Shown in pieces: positions 39,301-46,405 of a stretch of DNA of 64,000 bases; position 1 is the stretch's first letter; every line of letters begins with the position of its first letter. This DNA is from Thermoguttaceae bacterium (lineage in GTDB: Bacteria > Planctomycetota > Planctomycetia > Pirellulales > Thermoguttaceae): assembly GCA_029975295.1 (NCBI GenBank), contig JARKPK010000083.1, positions 62,001-126,000 of the forward strand, written 5' to 3'. Under the pieces are notes generated by a model. That model was not told the DNA's origin. It saw only the letters and a program-made list of their open reading frames with translations, and ran no database searches. The position numbers were made by a program, and so were the translations under genes.

Positions 39301-39692
39301 CACGATTCGTCGCGGGTTTGGATTGAGAACTGAACGGCCAAGTCGGCCCGATCCGCCGAACAACGGCCCGCAACCAACACCCGCTGGATGCTGAACCCGG
39401 GCCGCGATTCCTGCTGGGCAAGATCGTGCTTCAACTTGTACAGTTCTTCGAACTCTTCGAGCGTGAAGCCGGGCACCGGCTGCAAATTGCCCTGGCGGTC
39501 TTTCAGATAGTAGAGCGGCGGCTTGCCTTCCTCGACACGCGATTCACCATTGGCCGGTGCGGCGGGGGCGGCCGACCCGGTGGGCTCGGTCGGTGCGCGG
39601 CGCAGCGGATCGTCGGCCCCGGCCGCGCCAGCGACCGCGAAAAGCGATGCCGCAATGAAGGCCCATGTCTTTACCCAGCCGGCTCCCGGCAA
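36381..39692 (-). CDS. Large exported membrane-anchored protein, partner of the giant protein
   Basis: An 1103-aa protein with a signal peptide (VKTWAFIAASLFAVAGAAGA) and a Pro/Ala-rich linker, then YYLKDRQGNLQPVPGFTLEE and a long beta-rich extracytoplasmic region. Near residues 980-1057 come several hydrophobic helices (VFACASGAALAACFLLIYLP, MWTSLGLLAAALTAALLTPE, LLLGGVGYLLARKL), then a low-complexity tail. The layout (signal, beta-rich domain, C-terminal membrane helices) repeats that of each half of the downstream giant protein. The stop shares one base with the next start (TAATG). No enzyme motif is visible. It is probably half of a two-gene surface system of unknown function. Confidence 0.75.
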   Translation of the reverse strand: MPGAGWVKTWAFIAASLFAVAGAAGADDPLRRAPTEPTGSAAPAAPANGESRVEEGKPPLYYLKDRQGNLQPVPGFTLEEFEELYKLKHDLAQQESRPGFSIQRVLVAGRCSADRADLAVQFSIQTRDESWVRVPLRLDRGLLHEAVGYRGPGEHLLHFEPDGDGYVCWLRGGAKEPHELTLRMYVPLQTNRDETRLRLAVPRAVASEMKLTVPIGQAVARVSERSTLQQAAPVGESATEFTVLGLGADFEISWRRPEVQAAAPRPVLEASASILAQIDTAGVDYDAVLTVRSPTEPFDSFRVVLPPECELLSSGNSGYTAAALADEAGRPQGAQRRVEVQLSRKTTGPVEVRLVARRPPLPTRSDAWTELGGFEVVGAGRQWGTIAVTVMNDWQVLWGASRGVRPAEQTPESLRREDLAAVFEFFTQPFSLTARPAPKRTRIYVEPEYRVTVGNNEVNLDARLKYTLRGAKVFALEVGLTDWQLDDAGPDHLVATDGVDYDPSTRLATIPLMQPSSGTIEIRLRAHKPLPADAAAVQWVLPQPKAHSSSPASVLISAAAPLELLPRPDQLHGLVREQVPSHFAMSLPAEPVLFYRSEAGRAVFAADVRRHQRQTSAMVQTTVRVEQRSARVDQVFYCQVAHDAIDQLRVAIPTTLAGDDLMRFEHRGEPLPAAPDELDPADEDRPWRTYRLLLPGPMIGSFEVESHYEISLPSVPAAKRLTAAIPLVMPSVDRLTGNRLTVSSVRDWSVDVLPGIWSIVPQAHSTASALRELSLVCDTAAALVELSLQSDPVSQSGDLIVERQWLQTWLTETSRQERFVARFATRSGQVELSIPRGAALGQLTLTLDGQAVNDPAFRQERIILPLSGPPGETHVVEARYHFTAPRPPRGAMSFDLPSLGPDAWVRRAYWQLVLPDDEQMVKTPAGFFSEMSFERRGLLWERQPVVGQADLERWSGASPRGPLPPATNCFLYGSFGPVAKVEVFTASRGAVFACASGAALAACFLLIYLPRWRMWTSLGLLAAALTAALLTPEQALLAFQAGLPGLLLGGVGYLLARKLDRQAPPADAISYQTRIAPLAAVGADAQPASTTTAPIAEPASAEP

Positions 39693-40572
39693 GTTCCTAT
39701 CCTCCGATCAACGCTCCGTTCCGTCGCGTGTTCGCCCAGTCGAGCTTTTGCCCTATCGCCCGTTCGCCCCGGGCCGATTCCGCCCACTGCGACCGCAACA
39801 AATGCACCGCAACGCGATCGACGTGCGACCAGCCAACGTTCCCCCACAAACGTCCCAACACGCTCCAACAAGGCCCGATCGGGCAGGCACGTCAGAAGTG
39901 CCGCGATCAAGATAAGCCTTGAGCCTCCCGAAACGTTTTCGCCTGAAATAGCGCACCGTTTTGTGCAACCCCGTGCGTTCTCTCGTTGGGCTGCGAACGC
40001 GCTCGCGCTATTTCACGTGATCATGTGACGAGATAAGTTGCGCCCTTGGATCAAGCCGGCGCAACCCGAGGGCTTCGTCCGCATCGCCCAAAAACAATGG
40101 AGTCCCGCCGGCCGAACGAAGTCGCGGCTGCGTAACAGGGCCATTCCGCATCGAGGCCCGGGCGAGCCAGCCCTGCCCCAATACACGGCAGAGACAACTC
40201 CTGCCTGGCCACCGCTCACTCCAGTTTAATTGAGCCCTCCCGCGGCGGAAAGGATTTTCACCGATCGGCCCTGTTCTCTTCCCCATTCTCCTCCACGGCC
40301 ATGCTTTGGCCCACCTCCCAAGAGTTGCCGTGGCCCAGTTGATCCCCGACGAATGCCGTGCAGGCCCTCAGACGGACGCGAAAAACGGACAGCAGGGCAA
40401 CCGATGACACCGCGTTCAGCATCACAGAACCGCAGTCCGGCGTTGATCGACGCCCCTCTTTGCAGGCTTTCCCGGCAATGCCGTGAGCCAAGCTAATCAA
40501 CCTAAAATAAATATTCATAGAGACTTGCAATTTCAGGACGCGGTCGGAAGTGGGAATATGCCGATTCCCCGC
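39693..40572. other. Intergenic region, 880 bp, with one palindrome
   Basis: Divergent region between the giant-protein genes (minus) and rex (plus). No convincing gene. A near-perfect 16-bp palindrome, tcacgtgatcatgtga, lies at 40013-40028 and could bind a dimeric regulator; its target is unknown. The last 80 bp become AT-rich toward the rex promoter. Confidence 0.5.
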
Positions 40573-40600
40573 TTGACGCGAAAGTTATAAGTAGTAAAAT
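40573..40600 (+). promoter_or_regulatory. Candidate promoter of rex/hydrogenase genes
   Basis: TTGACG (40573-40578) and TAAAAT (40595-40600) are 16 bp apart in a locally AT-rich stretch. The start point would be near 40607, within or next to the direct repeats below. No hydrogenase gene in the run has a clearer promoter, so the rex-hndA-C-D genes may share this one. Confidence 0.5.
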
Positions 40601-40621
40601 ACCGATAATGGCTTACCGATA
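40600..40621 (+). repeat. Direct repeat at the rex start point
   Basis: TACCGATA occurs at 40600-40607 and 40614-40621, a 14-bp period that overlaps the predicted transcription start. It may be an operator. It does not match the usual inverted-repeat Rex site, so the binding protein is unknown. Confidence 0.35.
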
Positions 40622-40650
40622 CAGAAGTATCTTTTAGAGCCGATCAGGTC

Positions 40651-41466
40651 ATGGCAACCGATTCTCGCTTGCAGCCCGAAGCCTTGCTGGCGCCGATGAC
40701 GGCCAGCCCCGCCGGGACCGCCCACGCCCCGTCGGCGCGACCTTCTTTGGCCGGACTCGGTCAAGCCTTCGTGTCGTGCCAGAAATGGAGCCATGACCGC
40801 ACTGGGGGTATCGCCATGCCGTTCGATGCGACACGGTCCTATCCGCTGGCCAGCGTCCGCCGCATGCCGCAGTATCTGCGTGTGCTGCGTCAGATGAAGG
40901 CGGCCGGCCGTTCCGTTGTCTCCTGCACCCACATCGCCGACGCCCTACAACTCGGCGCTGTTCAAGTGCGCAAAGACTTGGCCATGACCGGCATTGTCGG
41001 CAAGCCGAAGGTGGGCTACGCCACCAATGAATTGATCGACTCGATCGAGAACTTCCTCGGCTGGAAGAACACGCACGACGCCTTTTTGGTCGGAGTCGGC
41101 AGCCTCGGTCGCGCCCTGATGGGTTATCCCGGACTCGAAGAAAGCGGGCTGCGGATCGTGGCCGGTTTCGATGTGGACCCGGCCAAGATCGGCGCCCAAG
41201 TGCATGGCCGCGAGGTTTTCCACCTCGATCGCATGTACGACCTGTGCCAACGGATGCACGTGCTGATCGGCATTCTGACCGTCCCGGCCGCCGCTGCCCA
41301 AGATGCCGCCAACATGATGGTCTTCGCCGGGATCAAGGCGATTTGGAACTACACGCCGGCCCCGCTTGAAGTGCCGCCTTCGGTCGTCGTCGAGGATGTG
41401 CGGTTGACCGCCAGCTTGGCCGTGCTCACCAGCCGATTGCGACAGTCGCTGTCCATTGCCGAATAG
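40651..41466 (+). CDS. rex: Redox-sensing transcriptional repressor Rex
   Basis: A 271-aa protein. The winged-helix N-terminal domain runs from YPLASVRRMPQYLRVLRQMK through SCTHIADALQLGAVQVRKDL; the Rossmann domain has FLVGVGSLGRALMGYPG (near residue 146), and NYTPAPLEVPPSVVVEDV with the C-terminal swap helix ends the protein. Rex releases DNA when NADH/NAD+ rises, which relieves repression of fermentation and hydrogenase genes. It heads a hydrogenase gene run, so those genes are its likely targets. The first 55 residues are not family-like; an alternative ATG at 40816 with GGGGG upstream gives the normal length. I keep the longer start because its codons have gene-like GC3. Confidence 0.93.
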   Translation: MATDSRLQPEALLAPMTASPAGTAHAPSARPSLAGLGQAFVSCQKWSHDRTGGIAMPFDATRSYPLASVRRMPQYLRVLRQMKAAGRSVVSCTHIADALQLGAVQVRKDLAMTGIVGKPKVGYATNELIDSIENFLGWKNTHDAFLVGVGSLGRALMGYPGLEESGLRIVAGFDVDPAKIGAQVHGREVFHLDRMYDLCQRMHVLIGILTVPAAAAQDAANMMVFAGIKAIWNYTPAPLEVPPSVVVEDVRLTASLAVLTSRLRQSLSIAE

Positions 41467-41547
41467 CCGAGCCGCCTTGGCGGCAAACCGCACGAAACCC
41501 CTTCCACCAAAACTCAAGATCAAACCAGAGATAAAGGAGCTGCGTCC

Positions 41548-42072
41548 ATGCACGAAGCCGCCACGGCCCTGGCCCAATCCGATTGCCCCAACTGCGCCCG
41601 GCACTTCGCTCGCGTCTGCGAAATCCTCGATCGCCATCAGCGCAATCCGGCCAAACTGATCCCGATCTTGCAGCAAGTGCAAGAAGAATACCGCTATCTG
41701 CCGACCGAAGTGCTGACCTTTGTCGCTAACTCGCTGGGCCTTTCGCCGGCCCAAGTTCACGGGGTGGCCACCTTCTACTCGCACTTCACCATGACCCCCA
41801 AGGGAAAATACACGATCCGTCTTTGCGATGGGACGGCCTGCCATGTGCGCGGATCGACCGACATCCTCGATGCCTTGCGTCGCCGCCTCGGGCTTTCGCC
41901 CGGGCGCAACACAACGGCCGACATGCTTTTCACCGTGGAAACCGTCTCCTGCTTGGGGGCATGCGGCCTGGCGCCGGTGATGGTGATCAACGAGAGCGTT
42001 CACGGCCAAGTGACGCCGGAGAAAGCCTTAACCCTCCTGGAAGAAATCTCGGCCGAAGAGCGCGGCAGTTGA
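41548..42072 (+). CDS. hndA: Bifurcating hydrogenase NuoE-like [2Fe-2S] subunit (HndA/HydC)
   Basis: A 174-aa thioredoxin-like [2Fe-2S] protein of the 24-kDa/NuoE family: LIPILQQVQEEYRYLPTEVL, VHGVATFYSHFTM, then ligand Cys in LCDGTACHVRGS and VSCLGACGLAPV (C-x4-C and C-x3-C). In trimeric and tetrameric [FeFe] hydrogenases it passes electrons between the flavin subunit and the catalytic subunit. GGAG lies 11 nt before the ATG. It follows rex by 81 bp and precedes the NuoF-like subunit. Confidence 0.93.
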   Translation: MHEAATALAQSDCPNCARHFARVCEILDRHQRNPAKLIPILQQVQEEYRYLPTEVLTFVANSLGLSPAQVHGVATFYSHFTMTPKGKYTIRLCDGTACHVRGSTDILDALRRRLGLSPGRNTTADMLFTVETVSCLGACGLAPVMVINESVHGQVTPEKALTLLEEISAEERGS

Positions 42073-42235
42073 TCGCCCTCGGCCGATCGCGCATTGCTCG
42101 ATGCCATGAATGCCCTTGAGACATCGTGAAGCCACAGGACCGACCGACACGAGGCCGGCTTCGCGGCAAGACGCAAACGCCATTGTCTGCTATCTGAGGA
42201 TCAATAGAACCAACCGTAGCGAAGGAACATCCTCG

Positions 42236-44170
42236 ATGAACCCGCATGAACGCAACACCGCCACAACCCTCCCTGGCCCTGTCGATCTGCCCGCCCTGAC
42301 CGCCTTGTTCGATCGACGTCGCCGGCACATTACGCGGCGGATCATCGTTTGCGCCGGCACCGGCTGCGTGGCCGGCGGCGCGCTCGAGGTGTACGAGGCG
42401 CTGCGGCGGAAGATCGACGCGGCGGGCATTCCCGTCGTGTGCCGGCTCGAACGCGAAGAGCACGCCGACGGGTCCGCCCATCTCTCGAAGAGCGGTTGCC
42501 AAGGCTTCTGCCAGATGGGGCCGCTGGTCACCATCGAGCCGGAAGGCATTCTCTACACCCGAGTCCAGCCGGGCGACGTCGATGAGATCGTCGATGCGAC
42601 GATCATCGGCGGGCAAGTGATCGATCGGCTGCTCTACGTCGATCCGGCCGCCGGGCGCCACTGCCGCAGCACGCACGACATTCCCTTCTACGCCCGTCAG
42701 CAGCGGACCGTGCTCGAGTCGTGCGGGCGGCTCGACCCCGAGGACATCCTCGAATACATCCACGACGGCGGTTACGAAGCGGCCCGCCGCGCCTGGTTGG
42801 AAATGTCGCCCGAGGCCGTCTGCGACGAAATCGCGCACAGCGGGCTGCGCGGGCGGGGCGGCGGCGGGTTCCCCACCGGGCGCAAGTGGCACCTGGCCCG
42901 TCAGCAGCCCGGCGAGAAGAAATACATCATCTGCAATGCCGACGAGGGCGACCCCGGCGCGTTTATGGATCGCAGCGTGCTCGAGGGCAACCCGCACAGC
43001 GTGCTGGAAGGAATGATGATCGCCGCCCGTGCGATCGGAGCTGACGAGGGCTTCGTTTACGTGCGGCTGGAATACCCATTGGCCGTGGCCCGCGTGCGCA
43101 AGGCCGTGGCCGATGCCGAACGCCTCGGTCTGCTGGGCGACAATGTGTTCGGCAGCGGCCGCTCGATGCGCATCCAAGTGGTCGAAGGGGCCGGGGCCTT
43201 CGTCTGCGGCGAAGAGACGGCGATGATCGCCTCGATCGAAGGCCAGCGCGGCATGCCGCGGCCCAAGCCGCCGTTTCCGGCTCAAAGCGGGCTGTGGGGT
43301 AAGCCAACCGTAATCAACAACGTGGAAACGCTGGCCACCGTGCCGCTGATCATTCGCCACACCTCGGCCTGGTTCCGCCGCCTCGGCGTAGAGAACTCGC
43401 CCGGCACCAAAACCTTCGCGCTGAGCGGGCATGTGATCAATACCGGCCTGATCGAGGTCCCCTTCGGCTGCACGCTGCGGCAGATCATCTTCGACATCGG
43501 CGGCGGGGTGATCGACGAGCACGGCAAACTGAGCAACGACAGCTTCAAGGCCGTGCAAATCGGCGGACCTTCGGGCGGCTGCCTGACGGCCGAGCACCTC
43601 GATTTGCCGCTCGACTTCGATTCGCTCCGCGGCGTAGGCGCGATGGTCGGCTCGGGCGGATTGGTCGCAATGAACAACCGCACCTGCATGGTGCAAATGG
43701 CCCGCTTCTTCATGCAGTTCACCCAGAACGAATCGTGCGGCAAATGCGTGCTTTGCCGCGAGGGCACCAAACAAATGCTGGCCCTGCTCGACGACGTGAT
43801 CGAAGGCCGCGCCGACGCCGCCACGCTCGAACTGCTGGAAGAAACCGCCTGGGCCGTGGGCAAAGGTTCGCTGTGCGGGCTGGGAAAGACCGCGCCGAAT
43901 CCAGTGCTTTCGACACTGCGGCACTTTCGCGCGGAGGTCGAGGCCCACGTCTATCAAAAGCGCTGCCCGGCCGGCAAGTGCAAGGCGTTGGCTCGGCCCG
44001 AAATCCTTGCCGATCGCTGCAAGGGCTGCACCGTCTGCGCGCGGAAGTGCCCGGTAAACGCCATCTCCGGCGAGCGCAAACAGCCGCACGTGATCGATTC
44101 GCAAAAGTGCGTCAACTGCGGCGCGTGCATTGCCGCGTGCAAGTTCGGCGCGATCGTCGGATCGAATTGA
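42236..44170 (+). CDS. hndC: Bifurcating hydrogenase NuoF-like flavin subunit (HndC/HydB)
   Basis: A 644-aa protein with three parts. Residues ~35-125 form a thioredoxin-like [2Fe-2S] domain (VCAGTGCVAGG, SGCQGFCQMG). The 51-kDa NuoF core follows, with GLRGRGGGGFPTGRKW near residue 202 for NADH/FMN binding, CNADEGDPGAFMDRSV, and the [4Fe-4S] site ESCGKCVLCREGT near 499. The C-terminus is a two-cluster ferredoxin (CKGCTVCARKCPVNAI and CVNCGACIAACKFGAI). The build is that of Thermotoga HydB and Desulfovibrio HndC. It is the NAD(H) and flavin site, where bifurcation between NADH and ferredoxin is thought to occur. The start at 42236 has AAGGAA upstream; the open frame extends further 5' without family match. 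Confidence 0.94.
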   Translation: MNPHERNTATTLPGPVDLPALTALFDRRRRHITRRIIVCAGTGCVAGGALEVYEALRRKIDAAGIPVVCRLEREEHADGSAHLSKSGCQGFCQMGPLVTIEPEGILYTRVQPGDVDEIVDATIIGGQVIDRLLYVDPAAGRHCRSTHDIPFYARQQRTVLESCGRLDPEDILEYIHDGGYEAARRAWLEMSPEAVCDEIAHSGLRGRGGGGFPTGRKWHLARQQPGEKKYIICNADEGDPGAFMDRSVLEGNPHSVLEGMMIAARAIGADEGFVYVRLEYPLAVARVRKAVADAERLGLLGDNVFGSGRSMRIQVVEGAGAFVCGEETAMIASIEGQRGMPRPKPPFPAQSGLWGKPTVINNVETLATVPLIIRHTSAWFRRLGVENSPGTKTFALSGHVINTGLIEVPFGCTLRQIIFDIGGGVIDEHGKLSNDSFKAVQIGGPSGGCLTAEHLDLPLDFDSLRGVGAMVGSGGLVAMNNRTCMVQMARFFMQFTQNESCGKCVLCREGTKQMLALLDDVIEGRADAATLELLEETAWAVGKGSLCGLGKTAPNPVLSTLRHFRAEVEAHVYQKRCPAGKCKALARPEILADRCKGCTVCARKCPVNAISGERKQPHVIDSQKCVNCGACIAACKFGAIVGSN

Positions 44171-44205
44171 GAATCAACCACCCTTGACGTTCGAGGAATA
44201 CGGTC

Positions 44206-46221
44206 ATGCACGACGAACCCCTGTTGACCATCGATCGCCGCATCGTGCCGATCAACGGCGCGCGCAACCTGCTGGAAACCGCCCGCTCAGCCGGCATCGA
44301 AATCCCCACCTTCTGCTACCATTCCGAGATGAGCGTTCACGGGGCCTGCCGCCTGTGCCTGGTCGAGGTGGAAGGGATGGGCATCGTGGCCAGTTGTTCC
44401 ACGCAACCCGCTCCGGGCATGAAGGTGCGCACCAACACCGAGGAGATTCGCCGGCTGCGCCGCACGGCCGTCGAACTGCTGCTGGCCAACCACCAACAGC
44501 AATGCACCACCTGCGGCAAAAGCGCGGCCTGCCAATTGCAGCGGATCGCGCGCCGCGTGGGCGTCGATCAGGTTCGCTACAAGCCCACGCAAAGCAAGCA
44601 GCCGATCGACGCCTCGACGCCGTCGCTCGTCCGCGACCCGAACAAGTGCATCCTGTGCGGCGACTGCGTTCGCGCCTGCGACGAGATCCAGGGGATCGGC
44701 GCGATCGACTTCGCCCATCGCGGAGCGGCCGCCTGCGTGGCCCCGGCCTTCGGCAAAACGCTGAGCGAGGTCGAATGCGTTTACTGCGGGCAATGCGCTG
44801 CCGTGTGCCCCACCGGCGCGGTGATGCCGCGCGATCACACGGCCGAGGTCTGGCGGCTGCTGGAAGACCCGGCCAAAAAGGTCGTCGTGCAAATCGCCCC
44901 GGCCGTGCGCGTCGCGTTGGGCGAAATGTTCGGCGGCAAGCCGGGCGAAATCGAAACCGGGCGGATGGCCGCGGCCTTGCGGGCGCTGGGGTTCGACCGC
45001 GTGTTCGACACCAGCTTTACGGCCGACATGACCGTGCTGGAAGAAGCCCACGAGTTTATCGAGCGGAAGCAAGCGGGCGGCCCGATGCCGCAGTTCACCT
45101 CGTGCTGCCCGGCGTGGGTCAAGTTTGCCGAGCAGTTCTTCCCGTCGTTGCTGCCGCACCTTTCAAGCTGCCGCAGCCCGCAACAGATGTTCGGCGCGTT
45201 GGCCCGCGAAGTCCTTCCGGAGCAGCTCGGCTGCCGGCCGGAAGACCTGGCGGTCGTTTCGGTCATGCCCTGCACGGCGAAGAAGTACGAGGCCCAACTG
45301 CCGAAGTTCTCGCGCGGCGGGCGGCCCGAGGTCGATTACGTGCTTACCACGCAGGAACTGGGGCGGATGATCGAAGAGGCGGGCATCGACTTCGACCGCT
45401 TGCAGCCCGAATCGCTCGACATGCCCTTGGGCTTCAAGACCGGCGCCGGTGTGATCTTCGGCACAAGCGGCGGCGTAACCGAGGCCGTGCTGCGTTGCGC
45501 GGCCGAGCGGCTTGCGGGCGTGCGGCTCGAATCGGTCGAGTTCCATCAAGTTCGCGGGTGCGAAGGCGTGCGCGAGGCCGAGGTCGTTGCCGGCGGCGCC
45601 ACGCTGCGGCTGGCGATTGTTCATGGGCTGCGCAACGCCCGAACGCTGGCCAAGAAGGTGCTGGCCGGCGAGGTCACCTACGATCTGGTGGAAGTGATGG
45701 CCTGCCCGGGCGGCTGCGTGGGCGGGGCAGGGCAGCCCTGGGCCGATCGGCCCGAAACCCGCCGGCAGCGAGCCCAAGGGCTGTACATGGCCGACAAAAT
45801 GCTCGATTTGCACAAGTCGCAAGAGAATCCCATGTTGGCCGAGTGCTACTCGCAATGGCTCGGCGAAGTGGGCGGCCCGCGGGCGCACCATCTGCTGCAT
45901 ACGGAATATCAAAGTCGGCGGCGGATCGGGGGCGCCAACCTCGTGGTACTCGACGCGCCGGAAAAGCTCCGCGTTTCGGTATGCATGGGCACAAGCTGCC
46001 TGGTGCGCGGTTCGCAAACCCTATTGCGGCAGTTGCTCGACCTGGTGGCCCGCGAGGGCTGGCACGACCGCGTGCAGTTGGAAGCCACGTTCTGCTTCGA
46101 GAAGTGCGATCGCGGCCCGACGCTGCAAATCGGCCCGCGCGTGCTCCATCGCTGCACCTTGGATGCGGCTTGGCAAGCGATTCGCGATGCGGTGGGCGAA
46201 GCGGCCGCGGCAACTTCGTAG
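44206..46221 (+). CDS. hndD: [FeFe] hydrogenase catalytic subunit (HndD/HydA, group A)
   Basis: A 671-aa enzyme that reduces protons or oxidises H2. Order: N-terminal [2Fe-2S] (FCYHSEMSVHGACRLCLVEV), a His-Cys3 cluster (HQQQCTTCGKSAACQLQ), two [4Fe-4S] clusters (CILCGDCVRACDEIQG and CVYCGQCAAVCPTGAV), then the H-cluster domain with L1 FTSCCPAWVKFAE (about 298), L2 VMPCTAKKYEAQ (about 354) and L3 EVMACPGGCVGGAGQP (about 498), and a C-terminal [2Fe-2S] domain (VCMGTSCLVRGS, FCFEKCDRGP). All four cysteines that bind the H-cluster are present. The extra C-terminal domain is shared with HydA of trimeric bifurcating enzymes. The HydEFG maturases are not in this window. It is 35 bp after hndC. Confidence 0.96.
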   Translation: MHDEPLLTIDRRIVPINGARNLLETARSAGIEIPTFCYHSEMSVHGACRLCLVEVEGMGIVASCSTQPAPGMKVRTNTEEIRRLRRTAVELLLANHQQQCTTCGKSAACQLQRIARRVGVDQVRYKPTQSKQPIDASTPSLVRDPNKCILCGDCVRACDEIQGIGAIDFAHRGAAACVAPAFGKTLSEVECVYCGQCAAVCPTGAVMPRDHTAEVWRLLEDPAKKVVVQIAPAVRVALGEMFGGKPGEIETGRMAAALRALGFDRVFDTSFTADMTVLEEAHEFIERKQAGGPMPQFTSCCPAWVKFAEQFFPSLLPHLSSCRSPQQMFGALAREVLPEQLGCRPEDLAVVSVMPCTAKKYEAQLPKFSRGGRPEVDYVLTTQELGRMIEEAGIDFDRLQPESLDMPLGFKTGAGVIFGTSGGVTEAVLRCAAERLAGVRLESVEFHQVRGCEGVREAEVVAGGATLRLAIVHGLRNARTLAKKVLAGEVTYDLVEVMACPGGCVGGAGQPWADRPETRRQRAQGLYMADKMLDLHKSQENPMLAECYSQWLGEVGGPRAHHLLHTEYQSRRRIGGANLVVLDAPEKLRVSVCMGTSCLVRGSQTLLRQLLDLVAREGWHDRVQLEATFCFEKCDRGPTLQIGPRVLHRCTLDAAWQAIRDAVGEAAAATS

Positions 46222-46263
46222 ATCGCGTCGAAAACCAACCGTATCGGCAAGCCGCTCTTGCGA

Positions 46264-46285
46264 CCTGCCGTGCAGGCCGTTTTTT
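46264..46285 (+). terminator. Weak intrinsic terminator after hndD
   Basis: CCTGC (46264-46268) pairs with GCAGG (46272-46276) and a run of six T (46280-46285) follows 3 nt later. It lies 42 bp after the hndD stop and before the sensor hydrogenase gene, so the two may be separate transcripts. The stem is only 5 bp. Confidence 0.35.
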
Positions 46286-46293
46286 CGGTGCCG

Positions 46294-46312
46294 CTGCCGG
46301 CTTGTCCGGCAG
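46294..46312. repeat. REP-like palindrome, copy 1
   Basis: ctgccgg-cttgt-ccggcag is a 7-bp perfect inverted repeat. The same 19 bp in reverse complement recur at 49993-50011. Both copies lie in intergenic DNA flanking the sensor hydrogenase and phosphatase genes. Confidence 0.6.
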
Positions 46313-46405
46313 TGCCGAAACGGCGTCCGGCGGCCGATTGAGAGTCGTCCCGCGCCGACCGATAGACAACCGACCGACCATTGACGACAGACGAGGATTC
46401 GGGCC

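Noticed and set aside
29071-39692. Many long plus-strand ORFs opposite the giant-protein genes
   Set aside because: They are open only because the DNA is GC-rich; they are Arg/Pro-rich and have no recognisable features.
40500-40650. Canonical Rex operator (TTGTGA-N6-TCACAA type)
   Set aside because: I found no match near the rex promoter; only a direct repeat is present.
46338-46370. Promoter for the sensor hydrogenase gene (TTGAGA ... GATAGA)
   Set aside because: The -10 match is poor and no supporting feature is present.
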